A stretch of 64,000 nucleotides of DNA from JAJZMA01 sp021850405 (GCA_027365835.1 DAHXLU010000109.1:4221-68220), one strand, 5' to 3'; positions 16,838 through 26,706 are shown, numbered from the stretch's first letter. Numbers and translations are program-made. The notes: generated by a model not told the origin, from the sequence alone.

Positions 16838-17773
16838 ATGGCAAAGTCCCGTGTAAGGCTTGGCAAGTCAGACCTTCTGGTCTCGCGCCTCTGTCTGGGT
16901 GGCAATGTGTTTGGCAGGTCTGCGGACGAGGAGAGCAGCTTTGCTGTGCTTGATGCCTATTATGCGGCAGGGGGGAATTTTGTTGACACAGCCAACATCT
17001 ACGCATCCGGGAGATCCGAGGAGATTGTGGGCCGCTGGCTTGCCGCCCGGAAACCTGCTGGCGTTGTCATAGCTACCAAGGTTGGCCTTCATGTTGCCGA
17101 GCATGCTCTGTCCCGGCAGGAGATTCGCAAGGAGGTGGAAGGGTCGCTTCGACGCCTCGGAATAGAGACGATCGATCTCTACTACGCCCACAAGGATGAC
17201 CCGGACATACCGCTGGAAGAAACGATGACTGCATTCGGGGAGCTTGTGGCGGAGGGCAAGGTACGCTATCTTGCCGGCTCCAACTACAGTGCTGACCGGC
17301 TGGCCCAGGCCCTGGAGGTGAGCCGCGCTCTGGGCGTCCCAGAGTTTGTTGGCCTCCAGCCCCACTACAACCTTATGGAGCGGACCGAGTATGAGGGAGC
17401 CTTGGCAGACCTCTGTGCCCGCGAACAGCTTGGTGTGATGCCGTACTACGCTCTTGCCCAGGGTTTCCTGACAGGAAAATATCGCAAAGGGGTAAGGGTG
17501 GAGAGCAGTCATGCCGAGGCCGCGCTCCGGTATCTGGATCCAGTGGGTGAGGCTGTTCTCTCCGCCCTGGACCAGATCTCTGCGCAACGAAAGGTCGCAC
17601 CTGCAGCAGTTGCACTGGCGTGGCTGGCTGGCCAGAAGGCGGTCGTGGCGCCGATTGCCAGTGCCCGCACAGTATCGCAGCTTTCTGATCTCATTCCGAT
17701 GATGGAGCTTGAGCTTGCCGATGCTGAAATGGAGCAGCTATTGCTTGTGAGCAGCCAGCGGGTGTCAGCGTAG
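16838..17773 (+). CDS. aldo/keto reductase
   Basis: A 311-residue NADPH-dependent (beta/alpha)8 oxidoreductase. The four catalytic residues can be placed: Asp in FVDTAN, Tyr in IYASGRSE, Lys in ATKVGLH and His in YYAHKDD. It belongs to the YajO/Tas-like branch, with GVMPYYALAQGFLTGKY and the nucleotide-binding ASARTVSQL near the end. ATG 16838 sits five bases after the ROK kinase, so the pair is probably an operon in sugar or aldehyde metabolism. Confidence 0.9.
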   Translation: MAKSRVRLGKSDLLVSRLCLGGNVFGRSADEESSFAVLDAYYAAGGNFVDTANIYASGRSEEIVGRWLAARKPAGVVIATKVGLHVAEHALSRQEIRKEVEGSLRRLGIETIDLYYAHKDDPDIPLEETMTAFGELVAEGKVRYLAGSNYSADRLAQALEVSRALGVPEFVGLQPHYNLMERTEYEGALADLCAREQLGVMPYYALAQGFLTGKYRKGVRVESSHAEAALRYLDPVGEAVLSALDQISAQRKVAPAAVALAWLAGQKAVVAPIASARTVSQLSDLIPMMELELADAEMEQLLLVSSQRVSA

Positions 17774-17928
17774 CTGGTCTGTCGCTGTTCAGTTACACAG
17801 TCTGTCGCCATTGTCCGTCCGCAGTCCATGGCCCGGCAGTATTATGCAGTCTGGTCCGCAGCAGAAGGGTGGCCCGGTTGTAGCCACAAACTGCCAGGCG
17901 CGGCCCTAACCCATGACATGAGGGACGT

Positions 17929-18702
17929 ATGGGAGCGATGGTAGACGAGTCGCCAGCACTGGAGAGTCCAGCGGATAGCTGGGTGCAGCATGAAGCCAAC
18001 AAGGGTTCTACCTGGCAGTGGTGGGTAAAGGTCCAGTTTCGTTCTCCTGCATCGCTTTTTGAGTGGTGGTGGCGCGCAGTTGGCACCAGCGTTGCGTATG
18101 AGGGTGCACTCCTCCACAGCGGCACCGGATTTCTCCGGCACCACCGCATGGAGAGACTGGCCGGCTTTATAAACCGCGGCCTGCACCTGGACAACCCGGA
18201 CTGGGATTACACCAGTCGCATGGGTTGGCCACGCGGTTTGGCGGCCAATCTTGTGTTCCTACCGCTGGCACTGGTCCTGTCTCCTGTGGTCTGGGGGCTC
18301 GGGTTGCTGGCGATGTGCCTCTTCAAGGACAACCTTGTCTATGGGGGTGTACCGCACCCAATCTCTACCAGTCTTCCCGAATCGCTGACCGCAGGGTTGA
18401 CCCCGGAAGGCGTTGCTGAATGCTCTCCGCCAGCCATTGCTGGGCGCAGCACTCCAGGTTTGCGCCCGGCTTCCGATAGCCCAGCGCCAGACGCTGTAGG
18501 CGCGCGACCTGTTGTCGACACCGGCAAGATGATCAATGGGAGTGATGCCGTTGCAATCATGGGACGCACCGCCTTGCAGGAGGCCCAGTCCGTGCGCAGC
18601 CCTGAGGCAGGCGCAAGCGCGCTGTTTTCTGGTGCCGCCCGGGCCACTCGACTTTCCTCCCCTGTACGCGCCGCTACCGGCCACGGCCGTGGCCTAGAGT
18701 AG
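17929..18702 (+). CDS. unrecognised protein with a hydrophobic segment
   Basis: 257 residues, function unknown. The N-terminal 95 residues contain many Trp (WQWWVKV, FEWWWRAV). One long hydrophobic region (about 104-131, NLVFLPLALVLSPVVWGLGLL) is likely one long or two short membrane spans. The rest is a Pro/Ala/Ser-rich, probably disordered tail. ATG 17929 follows AGGG closely. It ends 28 bases before the phosphoesterase gene, on the same strand, so the two may be expressed together. Confidence 0.6.
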   Translation: MGAMVDESPALESPADSWVQHEANKGSTWQWWVKVQFRSPASLFEWWWRAVGTSVAYEGALLHSGTGFLRHHRMERLAGFINRGLHLDNPDWDYTSRMGWPRGLAANLVFLPLALVLSPVVWGLGLLAMCLFKDNLVYGGVPHPISTSLPESLTAGLTPEGVAECSPPAIAGRSTPGLRPASDSPAPDAVGARPVVDTGKMINGSDAVAIMGRTALQEAQSVRSPEAGASALFSGAARATRLSSPVRAATGHGRGLE

Positions 18703-18730
18703 CGCAGGGCAACTGAAGTATGGAGACGAA

Positions 18731-19969
18731 ATGACTGCACAGGCCAAGCCCCCCGCCAAAACCCCCATTGAACACGTAGTAATCATCATCCAGGAGAACC
18801 ACACCTACGACAACTACTTTGGGCGCTATCCCAAGGGAGATGGCGATCCCACACTTCCCCATGCAGACAATCCACCCAGATATACCATGCCGTTTTCGCC
18901 AACACATGGACACTGGAGCTGGAAGTATCGGGAGTGGATGGGAGCCCGTGAGCAGTATTGTGGGCTCGACCTTCCGCTTTATTACGAGTATGCCAAGGGT
19001 GGCGTTCTGCACGACCGCTTCTTTACCGATGTGGCGGGGCCGTCGATTCCCAATCATATGTTTGCGTTCGCTGCCAGCTCGGGGGATCTGCTGAACAACC
19101 CACGGCCAGCAATCATCCGCTGGATAACCCGCGACCGGACCGTGATGCCTCCGTTCAATGTTCCAACCCTGCCAGAAAACCTGGAGAAGGCTGGCCTGAC
19201 CTGGGTGAATTTTGGCGACACCGCTCCATACAACTTTACCGGTACCCGGGCCTCAAAAAACAACGTGGCATCAGAGCTCTTCTCTGGTACTGCTGAGGCT
19301 GGCCGGCTGCCCACCGTATCCTGGCTGGTGGCACCGAACATGAGTCTCAACGAGCACCCACCCTCCAATCTCTTTGCTGGTCAGGACTGGCTGGGGACAC
19401 AGGTGGATGCCGTGGTGAAGGGTGGCCTTTGGGAAAAGACTGCAATCATCATCTTCTGGGATGACTGGGGTGGTTATTTTGATCATGTGACTCCACCCCT
19501 CATTGAGAAGTGGTCGGTGGACAAGTCCTCCCACTACCGTCTTGGTTCCAGGGTTCCCTGTCTCACTATTGGTGGCTATGCCCGTCCTGACTATGTGTCC
19601 AGCGTGCCTGTGTCCCAGTCCTCGATAGTGAAATGGATTGAAGACATCTTCGGGCTCCCCTACCTGAACCAGCGGGACCGGACGGCAAACAGTTTTGCCG
19701 ACGCATTTGATTTTCAGCAGGCACCCAATCCTGCCCCACCGGCCCACGGCGCAATACTTGCTGCCGCAGCCCCTGTGGCGCTGAAACATGTCGCCGAGAT
19801 TCGTGCCCAGCATCGTTACCGTCGCCCACAGGTGGCAGCCTTGCGAGGGAGTGGGCAGGAGAGGACACCTTCCCGACCCAGCCTGCTGGACCAGAACGGC
19901 CGTCCCATCTCGACTGGTGCTTCAGCGGAGCGCACCGCGCCTGGAACTGGGAGCGGCCTGGGGCTATAG
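18731..19969 (+). CDS. phosphoesterase family protein (phospholipase C / acid phosphatase type)
   Basis: Member of the phosphoesterase family (PF04185) that includes bacterial phospholipase C and AcpA acid phosphatase. Family motifs in order: IEHVVIIIQENHTYDNYFG (residues 14-32), a Pro-Asn-His (GPSIPNHMF), MSLNEHPPSN, and the metal-binding AIIIFWDDWGGYFDHV. These enzymes normally carry a Sec or Tat signal, but here the catalytic core begins at residue 14 with no signal peptide or twin arginine. Either it acts in the cytoplasm or leaves with a partner; the gene just upstream codes a membrane-associated protein. The last 70 residues are Arg/Pro/Ala-rich. ATG follows TGGAGACGAA. Confidence 0.85.
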   Translation: MTAQAKPPAKTPIEHVVIIIQENHTYDNYFGRYPKGDGDPTLPHADNPPRYTMPFSPTHGHWSWKYREWMGAREQYCGLDLPLYYEYAKGGVLHDRFFTDVAGPSIPNHMFAFAASSGDLLNNPRPAIIRWITRDRTVMPPFNVPTLPENLEKAGLTWVNFGDTAPYNFTGTRASKNNVASELFSGTAEAGRLPTVSWLVAPNMSLNEHPPSNLFAGQDWLGTQVDAVVKGGLWEKTAIIIFWDDWGGYFDHVTPPLIEKWSVDKSSHYRLGSRVPCLTIGGYARPDYVSSVPVSQSSIVKWIEDIFGLPYLNQRDRTANSFADAFDFQQAPNPAPPAHGAILAAAAPVALKHVAEIRAQHRYRRPQVAALRGSGQERTPSRPSLLDQNGRPISTGASAERTAPGTGSGLGL

Positions 19970-20221
19970 GCCAGTCCATCCACCTTGCGCCCCGCACAGC
20001 ATGGTTCTTGCCGGTTTTTGTGCCAGGGACCAGGCTCTTCATGTCACCCGTCTGTGTGCGCCTGGACACTCCAGAAGGGCCCCACCCACTGGTCCATTGG
20101 GCCGCAGCGTTGCCCCCTTATGTGATAGGCTCACGGGGATATATAAGATCTATAGTGTTCAGATATATGAACCATCGGAGCGCTATACGTCGAAGGCTGC
20201 TTTCAGGGAGGTGCTGTACCG

Positions 20222-22453
20222 ATGGGAAGAATCCGGGGATCCCTTGGAATTGTTGGCGGTGTGATTGTACTGGGGACGTTTTCCCTCACCTCCCTGTCCG
20301 CTGCTGCATCAACCACATCAACCACCCTTTATGTCGCCACGACAGGAACCAACAGCGGCAACTGCCAGTCGGCTGCCACCCCGTGTCTTACCATCCAGTA
20401 CGCTGTGGGCCAGGCTGAAGCCGATGCTGGTGCCGTCACCATTGAGATTGCTGGGGGGACCTATCCAGAGCAGGTGACGGTTGCACCTACCTCCGCTTCT
20501 CCCATGACCTCCCTGACATTGCAGGGGCCCACCTCGGGGTCTCCAGCAGTTGTCAAGCCGTCTGCACTGGTCCAGAACATCTTTGAGACCAGGACCAGCT
20601 ACGGCTTTGATGTTAATACAGGAAATGTTTCAGCGATCATAGGAGTCCAGACCGGGTCGGTCGATACCGCTGTGGGCAGCACCACCATCGCCCCTGTGCC
20701 TGCTTCGGTGACGGTAGCAAATCTTGCAGTCGACGGGGGTGGGCTTCCCGATGTAGCTCCTGCAATTCCCTGGGCAGGCATTGCGTTTATTGATACAAGT
20801 GGCAATGTCGACAATAACGTGATCCAGAACATCCAGATTCCGGCCGCCATGGGGGATGCGTCAGCAGTGGGTATTGCAGTCAAGAGCACTGCCGCCGCAC
20901 AGACTGTGGGAATTGCGCACAATGTCCTTTCCCCGCATGCAGGATTTGTTTATGTGAACCTGATCGGAGGAACCCCGGGTTCGCTTTCGGCAACCGTGAC
21001 AGGCAACACCATTGTGGGTGATCCGACATTGGCCTCTGCGCAGTTCGGGATTACCGCTGGTGGCTTGAGCAGCCTCAATCTCAGTGGAAACACCGTCTCC
21101 TATTTCCAGTCGCCCTACGACGTTGGAGCCATCTGGCTGGAGCGGCAGGCTTCCGGTGCATCATGCAGCGTTACTGGCAACAATCTCATCGCCAACGATG
21201 ATGGTGTGGATGTACGCGGCGCAGCTGGATGCGTCATCTCCAGGAACACAATTACTGCGGGGGCTGCGGGCATCGAGATCGGCTCTGGGTATTCTGCAAC
21301 AACAGCAGAGAGCATCAATACCGTTGTCAGTGGAAATATGATCAGCGGCACTCCCACTGCGGCTACCTACAAGTGGTATTCAGGCGCGGCCACTGTGGCC
21401 GGAGCGCCGATAGTTGGCGTGCTGGTCTGGGACGGTACTGGCAGTTCCATAACAGGTAACGGGATTGGGGGTTTTGTCAGCGATGTGTATGTTGGCAATG
21501 ATCCTGTCTATAACAACAACACGGCTACCTGGGGGTCTGGGGGGGCTCCTGCTGGCAACAGCATTTCAGGAACCACTGTGTCTGCCAATAGCCTTGGAAC
21601 ACCCGCCGCCGCAAAGTCAGGCAGTGGGGTTTCCAGCTATGGTGTTGCCTGCCTCAACAGCGCTGGGGAATGTACGGCTACACCGCTGAATGCAAAGGAC
21701 AACTGGTGGGGTTCAGCTTCGGGCCCAGGACCCGTGGCGGCAGGCGCTGGAGTTCCGGTGTCAAAGAACGTGGACTATTCCGCCTGGTGCACAACTGCAT
21801 CATGCATAGTCGTTCCAGCTCCCGGAAAGGGCTACTGGCTGGTAGCTGCGGATGGCGGCATCTTCCCATTTGGTGATGCCGGAGGATATGGCTCAACCGG
21901 TAACATCACACTGAACAAGCCCATGGTTGGCATGGCATCCACTCCCAATGGAGAGGGGTACTGGCTGGTAGCTGCAGATGGCGGCATCTTCCCGTTTGGC
22001 AACGCCGTAGGCTACGGCTCTACTGGAGGCATGAAGCTCAACACCACAATAGCTGGAATGGCTGCTACTCCAGATGGAGCGGGATACTGGCTGGTCGGTG
22101 CTGACGGGGCAGTATTCCCGTTCGGTGACGCTGTGAACTATGGCTCAATGGCAGGGCAGTACATCAGCGCACCTGTTGTCGGGATTGTGTCCACTCCAGA
22201 TGGCAAGGGCTACTGGATGGTTGGCAGCGACGGCAACGTGTATGCGTTTGGTGACGCTGTGAGCTATGGCTCAATGGCAGGGCAGCATCTCAACAAGCCG
22301 GTGGTCGGCATGGCTGCAACTCCAGATGGCAAGGGCTACTGGCTGGTGGCTGCGGATGGCGGTATCTTCCCATTTGGTGATGCCGGAGGATATGGATCAA
22401 CCGGCAACATCACACTGAACAAGCCCATGGTTGGTATGGCGGGCGTCGCCTAG
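20222..22453 (+). CDS. secreted beta-helix protein with C-terminal 42-residue repeats
   Basis: 743 residues. Residues 1-29 form a Sec signal peptide (IVGGVIVLGTFSL core, cut after SAAA). Residues 35-525 form a right-handed parallel beta-helix: TLYVATTGTNSGNC opening, AGGTYPEQVTV, and many SGNxI/GNTI turns, as in pectate-lyase-like proteins and periplasmic copper-binding (NosD-type) domains. The remainder is five exact 42-residue repeats (GYWLVAADGGIFPFGDA pattern), probably a small beta-propeller or cell-surface binding module. No catalytic residues can be assigned. ATG follows GGGAGG by about nine bases. A role in binding or degrading polysaccharides outside the cell is inference. Confidence 0.82.
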   Translation: MGRIRGSLGIVGGVIVLGTFSLTSLSAAASTTSTTLYVATTGTNSGNCQSAATPCLTIQYAVGQAEADAGAVTIEIAGGTYPEQVTVAPTSASPMTSLTLQGPTSGSPAVVKPSALVQNIFETRTSYGFDVNTGNVSAIIGVQTGSVDTAVGSTTIAPVPASVTVANLAVDGGGLPDVAPAIPWAGIAFIDTSGNVDNNVIQNIQIPAAMGDASAVGIAVKSTAAAQTVGIAHNVLSPHAGFVYVNLIGGTPGSLSATVTGNTIVGDPTLASAQFGITAGGLSSLNLSGNTVSYFQSPYDVGAIWLERQASGASCSVTGNNLIANDDGVDVRGAAGCVISRNTITAGAAGIEIGSGYSATTAESINTVVSGNMISGTPTAATYKWYSGAATVAGAPIVGVLVWDGTGSSITGNGIGGFVSDVYVGNDPVYNNNTATWGSGGAPAGNSISGTTVSANSLGTPAAAKSGSGVSSYGVACLNSAGECTATPLNAKDNWWGSASGPGPVAAGAGVPVSKNVDYSAWCTTASCIVVPAPGKGYWLVAADGGIFPFGDAGGYGSTGNITLNKPMVGMASTPNGEGYWLVAADGGIFPFGNAVGYGSTGGMKLNTTIAGMAATPDGAGYWLVGADGAVFPFGDAVNYGSMAGQYISAPVVGIVSTPDGKGYWMVGSDGNVYAFGDAVSYGSMAGQHLNKPVVGMAATPDGKGYWLVAADGGIFPFGDAGGYGSTGNITLNKPMVGMAGVA
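21824..22453 (+). repeat. five tandem 126-bp repeats (42 residues each)
   Basis: Unit starts are at 21824, 21950, 22076, 22202 and 22328, exactly 126 bases apart. Each encodes GxGYWxVxxDGxxxxFGDA then GSxxxxxxxxPxVGMAxTPD. Copies 1 and 5 are almost identical in DNA, whereas copies 2-4 differ, which suggests a recent copy or gene conversion between the ends. Confidence 0.92.
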
Positions 22454-22687
22454 GAAGAAACAGCGGTTCGCTGGAAGAAGGCTGGGGGTCTAACTCTCCA
22501 GAGGGCCGGCACCGCGGCTCCAGGAGGCATGTCTGTCGGCGGGTTGCGGTCGGCAGGGGAACGGGAATTCGTGGCTCTGCCCACTCGGGAAGCTGCAGGG
22601 CCCCTGCCTTTTGGTAGCTTCGGCGGGCGTCGTTGAGCAGGGGTCGGTTTGCTTGTGCCCAGGTAGCGCCGCAGCAGGGGAACCAGT

Positions 22688-23965
22688 TCAGTTTGCCTCG
22701 GCTGCGGGACTGGCCCCCGATGGTTCCATTGCCGCGATTGCTGGAGTATGTGCTTCCCGTTGCACAAACAGGATAACTACAAGCCCTACACCCAGCGCTG
22801 TGATTCCCCCGGAAGCGACACCCCACCGCGCTCCGAGCAGCTGGGCAATCCAGCCCACCAGTGGTGCACCGACTGGAGTGCTACCCATCAGGGCTATGGA
22901 GTAGAGCGCCATAACCCTGCCGCGCATCTGCCGGCTGGAGCGCAGGAGCAGGTTGGTGCTAACCAGGGCCGAGAAGGCAATCCCGGCTGCTCCGGTCGGG
23001 ATGAGGAAGATGGCTGCCATGGCAATCCCTGGAGAGGCAGCTGCGCCCAGCATGAACAAGCCAAAAAGCGCGGCCAGTACGGCAATGGCCCGCGTCGAGA
23101 CGGTACGGCGGAGGCTCGCAACGAGCAGGCCCCCAGCCACAGATCCTGCTCCCTGCACCGAAAGCAAAAGACCGTATCCAGCCGCCCCATCATGGAAGGT
23201 GGAGCTTGACAGCAGCGCCAGGCTGACCTGGAACTCGAAGGTCATTGCCCCTATGAACAGCATCATCAGCAGGAGCGTTCGAAGCGTTGGGTTGCTCCAT
23301 GCATAGGCGATTCCCTCCCTGACCTGTCCGCGTGCGGTCGATATCTTTTCCCGGAGGTTCAGCTCACTTGTGCGCATCATGAGGAGGGCAGCGATTGCGG
23401 CCAGATAGGAGATGGCGTTGGCAAAAAAGCAGGGGGCAATTCCTGCCCCGGCAATGAGCGCGGCCGCAACGCCTGGCCCTACCATGCGGGTTGCGTTCAT
23501 GACAACACTGTTAAGACTGACCGCATTGGAGACCATTTTTGCTCCGACCATGTCAACCACAAAGGCTTGCCTGGTGGGGTTGTCAATTGCGTTTACGCAG
23601 CCAAGCAGGAGGGCAAGCAGATACACCAGGGGGATGGTCGCAAGACCTGTGGCAGTAAGGACGCCCAGGATGGTAGCCAGCAGTCCAAATATTACCTGCG
23701 TGACCAGCAACAGCTTGCGCTTGCTGACCCGGTCTGCGATCAGGCCCCCATAGGCGCCCAGCAGGAGTACGGGGAGAAACTGCAGGGCCACTACTGTCCC
23801 GAGTGCCACCCCGCTATGGGTAAGCTTTAGCACCAGCCAGGCCTGGGCAACCGTCTGGGTCCAGGTTCCAGTCACTGAGATTATCTGGCCCACAAAGAAC
23901 AGTCGGTAGTTGCGAATACGCAGCGAGGGGAAGGTGCGGTCCAGTAATCGGCTGGCGGTTTTCAA
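22688..23965 (-). CDS. MFS transporter (EntS-like)
   Basis: 425 residues with about 12 membrane spans and the MFS A-motif variant GLIADRVSKRKLLL between spans 2 and 3. The opening FPSLRIRNYRLFFVGQIISVTGTWTQTVA and NPTRQAFVVDMV are typical of the EntS/MFS_3 group, exporters of siderophores, drugs or other small molecules. A Pro/Ala-rich tail ends the protein. Start is TTG, weakly supported by AGGG eight bases upstream. On the same strand, a short hairpin with a T-rich tail at 22461-22473 could end the transcript. Confidence 0.85.
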   Translation of the reverse strand: MKTASRLLDRTFPSLRIRNYRLFFVGQIISVTGTWTQTVAQAWLVLKLTHSGVALGTVVALQFLPVLLLGAYGGLIADRVSKRKLLLVTQVIFGLLATILGVLTATGLATIPLVYLLALLLGCVNAIDNPTRQAFVVDMVGAKMVSNAVSLNSVVMNATRMVGPGVAAALIAGAGIAPCFFANAISYLAAIAALLMMRTSELNLREKISTARGQVREGIAYAWSNPTLRTLLLMMLFIGAMTFEFQVSLALLSSSTFHDGAAGYGLLLSVQGAGSVAGGLLVASLRRTVSTRAIAVLAALFGLFMLGAAASPGIAMAAIFLIPTGAAGIAFSALVSTNLLLRSSRQMRGRVMALYSIALMGSTPVGAPLVGWIAQLLGARWGVASGGITALGVGLVVILFVQREAHTPAIAAMEPSGASPAAEAN

Positions 23966-24041
23966 TGGGGGTCCCTAAACTCTCTGGCGTACGGGGCAGC
24001 ACAGCGCAGAAGCCAGGATGCCTGGCTCCTTTGGTGCCGTG

Positions 24042-24113
24042 CTGGGGAGGCAGGGTTCGAACCTGCGAATGGCGGATTCAAAGTCCGCTGCCTTACCACT
24101 TGGCGACTCCCCA
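24042..24113 (-). tRNA. tRNA-Gln (TTG anticodon)
   Basis: On the minus strand: acceptor TGGGGAG pairs fully with CTCCCCA, D arm TCGCCAAGTGGTAAGGCA, anticodon stem GCGGA/TCCGC with loop CTTTGAA (anticodon TTG), variable loop, T arm CAGGTTCGAACCCTG, discriminator G. The CCA end is not encoded. Confidence 0.95.
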
Positions 24114-24330
24114 CTGTACCGATATGGTACATCCCGGTAAGAGCTCTCCCCAAGCCGATCATCTGCCTCCTATGTCCTGCTTTTGCCTGGACTAAGCGCC
24201 TGGGCACCCCCTCATGTTTCTGGCGCACGTCTCTCTCCATCTGGGTCTGACTGGCTCGTTCGCGGCACAGGAGCCACCTCTCTCCCGTGTCCGGCGAGAC
24301 CGCCGTACATCTCCGTATACTTGCCCTTAC

Positions 24331-25713
24331 ATGCTTGATACCCCCCAGGCGGTCATCCTTGCCGCAGGGCGCAGTACGCGTATGGCGAGCCGCAGGTCCA
24401 AGCTGCTTCAACAGCTGGATGGTCGTGCGCTGATCCATCTGGTACTCGATGCGGTGGAGGCTGCCGGTTTTTCTCCAGTGGTGGTCGTGCCCAGCTCGGA
24501 TCACTCAGTTTCGGCTGAAATTGGTGAGCGGGCAGTCTGTGTTCCCCAGCAACAGCCACTTGGTAGTGGTGATGCACTGCGCTCGGTACCAGAGGAGCTA
24601 CGCACCCAGGGCGTGGTGCTGGTGGTGAATGGAGACCTGCCCCTGCTGAGGCCCGGCACCATTGGCCAGCTTTGTGCGGAAAGGGAGCGTGCTGCTGCCA
24701 GCTGCGCCTTGCTCACAGCAACGCTGGAAGAGCCTTCAGGGTGGGGGAGGGTCGTGCGGGACCGCGAGGGGAAGGTTGAGAAGATACTGGAGGAACGCGA
24801 CCTTGAGCCTGCCCAGACCGCGCTCAAGGAGTGCAACGCCGGAGTTTATGCCTTCTGGGGCGCGGCCCTCTGGCCGCTCCTTTCCAGGCTTACAACCAGA
24901 AATGCCCAGGGCGAGTACTATCTCACCGAGCTTGTGGAGCTTATGTACCCACGGGTTACCGCCATCCTCTCCGATGACCTTGGTGAGGTGCAGGGAGTAA
25001 ATGACAGGGAGCAGCTGGCGCTTGCCAGCCAGCTGCTGCGCCACCGTACCATTCGACGCCTTATGCAGCATGGCGTGACCATTGAGGATCCAGACACCAC
25101 TTTCATAACCAGCGATGTTGCTGTTGGTCCAGATACCGTGATCCATCCAATGACCACGCTGGGCCGGGGGGTCAGGGTCGGGGTGGACTGCGAAATTGGG
25201 CCCGGAGCCCGGTTGCAGGGGATGCAGGTCGGTGACCGGGTTCGCATCGGTGGATCGGTACTGGAGGATTCACGGATTGGGGACGACGTTGAGATTGGGG
25301 AGTACGTCCGGATCCGCCCTGGCACCATTCTGGCGTCATCAGTCAGGGTGGGCACCCACGCAGAGATAAAGAACAGCAGTGTGGGCGACCGTTCCCGGAT
25401 CAGCCATTTTTGCAGCGTGCTCGACAGTGATGTTGGCGAGGACGTGAACATTGGCGCTGGGGTGGTGACCTGTAACTATGACGGATCCACCAAGTTCCGG
25501 ACCGGAATCGGGGCTGGCGCCTTCATTGGGAGCGATGCCATTCTGGTGGCTCCGGTGAATATTGGAGCTGGGGCCTACGTGGCGGCTGGTTCAGTCATAA
25601 CCGCAGACGTGTCCCCAGGCGCCCTTGCCGTTGCCCGGCAGCGGCAGCACGAGGTGGCAGGGTGGGTAGAGCGTCAGCGTGCCGCTGCCCATAGCGGGAG
25701 AGACGGCAGTTGA
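24331..25713 (+). CDS. glmU: bifunctional N-acetylglucosamine-1-phosphate uridyltransferase / glucosamine-1-phosphate acetyltransferase
   Basis: Makes UDP-GlcNAc for peptidoglycan. N-terminal uridyltransferase: AVILAAGRSTRMAS, PLGSGDAL, VNGDLPLL, and the NAGVYAF and EYYLTELVEL segments. The C-terminal left-handed beta-helix acetyltransferase has many hexapeptide turns, EIKNSSVGDRS, SHFCSVLDSDVGEDVNIGAG and CNYDGSTKFRTGIGAGAFIGSD. At 460 residues it is full length. ATG 24331 is preferred to an earlier start at 24214 because the conserved core begins eight residues in. A TATACT box ends nine bases before it, so the transcript may be leaderless. The prs start overlaps its stop (TTGA). Confidence 0.95.
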   Translation: MLDTPQAVILAAGRSTRMASRRSKLLQQLDGRALIHLVLDAVEAAGFSPVVVVPSSDHSVSAEIGERAVCVPQQQPLGSGDALRSVPEELRTQGVVLVVNGDLPLLRPGTIGQLCAERERAAASCALLTATLEEPSGWGRVVRDREGKVEKILEERDLEPAQTALKECNAGVYAFWGAALWPLLSRLTTRNAQGEYYLTELVELMYPRVTAILSDDLGEVQGVNDREQLALASQLLRHRTIRRLMQHGVTIEDPDTTFITSDVAVGPDTVIHPMTTLGRGVRVGVDCEIGPGARLQGMQVGDRVRIGGSVLEDSRIGDDVEIGEYVRIRPGTILASSVRVGTHAEIKNSSVGDRSRISHFCSVLDSDVGEDVNIGAGVVTCNYDGSTKFRTGIGAGAFIGSDAILVAPVNIGAGAYVAAGSVITADVSPGALAVARQRQHEVAGWVERQRAAAHSGRDGS

Positions 25714-26663
25714 GTACCAGTCAGCATGGCGATCTCGTCCTCCTCTCAGGCTCTGCCAATCACTTCCTCGCCCAGCGTGTAGCAGATTACATCGGCCAGC
25801 CACTGGCCGCCATGGATGTGACTGTCTTTACGGATGGGGAGTTTGATGTAAAGATCCATCAGTCCATCCGGGGCAAGGATGTGTTTGTTGTGCAGCCTAC
25901 GTGCCGACCGGTCAATGAGAACCTGGTACAGCTTTTTATAATTCTCGATGCACTCCGGCGCGCCTCGGCAGCACGGATTACTGCGGTGATTCCGTATTAC
26001 GGCTATCAGCGGAAAGAGAAAAAAACACAGCCCCGTGACCCGATAAGTGCCAAACTTATGGCCAATATCATCGAAATGGCCGGTGCCAGCCGGATCATTG
26101 CGCTGGATCTCCATGCGGATGCCATCCAGGGTTTTTTTGATATTCCTGTCGATGCCCTTACCGCCTCGAAGATCCTGGCCCGGCATATTGTCCAGCGGGA
26201 CTGCGGGCGGCTGGTGGTGGTCTCACCGGATACTGGTGGAGCGCTCCGTGCCAGGGCGCTGGCCCGGCGCCTGGATGCACCCATAGCAATAATTGACAAA
26301 CGGCGTCCCAAGGCAGAGCAGGTCGAAGTAGTCCATGTGGTTGGCGATGTCGAAGGTGCGCACTGCGTGGTGGTAGACGACCTGATAAGCACAGGGCGGA
26401 CACTGGCCAGCGCCGCCACGGCCCTGATGGCGAGCGGAGCAACCTCAGTCGACGTTGTGGCAACTCATGGCGTATTCAGCGAGGGGGCGCTGGAGCTGCT
26501 CGATTCCGCTCCCATCGACCAGGTATGCGTTACAGACACAGTCCCTCTTCCCGATCTGGTCGAGCCGCACGCTAAACTGGTGGTGCTCAGTGTTGCCCCA
26601 CTTCTCGCAGAGGCCATTCTGCGGGTGCATGAGGGACGTAGCGTGAGCGAGCTTTTCCAATGA
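25710..26663 (+). CDS. prs: ribose-phosphate pyrophosphokinase
   Basis: Makes PRPP from ribose-5-phosphate and ATP for nucleotide, His and Trp synthesis. 317 residues with FTDGEFDVKI, the ATP-binding RGKDVFVVQPTCRPVNENL, PYYGYQRKEKKTQPRDPI, LDLHADAIQGFFDIPVD and the PRPP loop VVVDDLISTGRTL. TTG start within the glmU stop (4-base TTGA overlap), the common glmU-prs arrangement, so translation is coupled. Confidence 0.96.
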   Translation: MSTSQHGDLVLLSGSANHFLAQRVADYIGQPLAAMDVTVFTDGEFDVKIHQSIRGKDVFVVQPTCRPVNENLVQLFIILDALRRASAARITAVIPYYGYQRKEKKTQPRDPISAKLMANIIEMAGASRIIALDLHADAIQGFFDIPVDALTASKILARHIVQRDCGRLVVVSPDTGGALRARALARRLDAPIAIIDKRRPKAEQVEVVHVVGDVEGAHCVVVDDLISTGRTLASAATALMASGATSVDVVATHGVFSEGALELLDSAPIDQVCVTDTVPLPDLVEPHAKLVVLSVAPLLAEAILRVHEGRSVSELFQ

Positions 26664-26706
26664 AGAACAGGAGTAAGGCCCGACCCCAGAGCAGGGATGG
26701 GCACGC

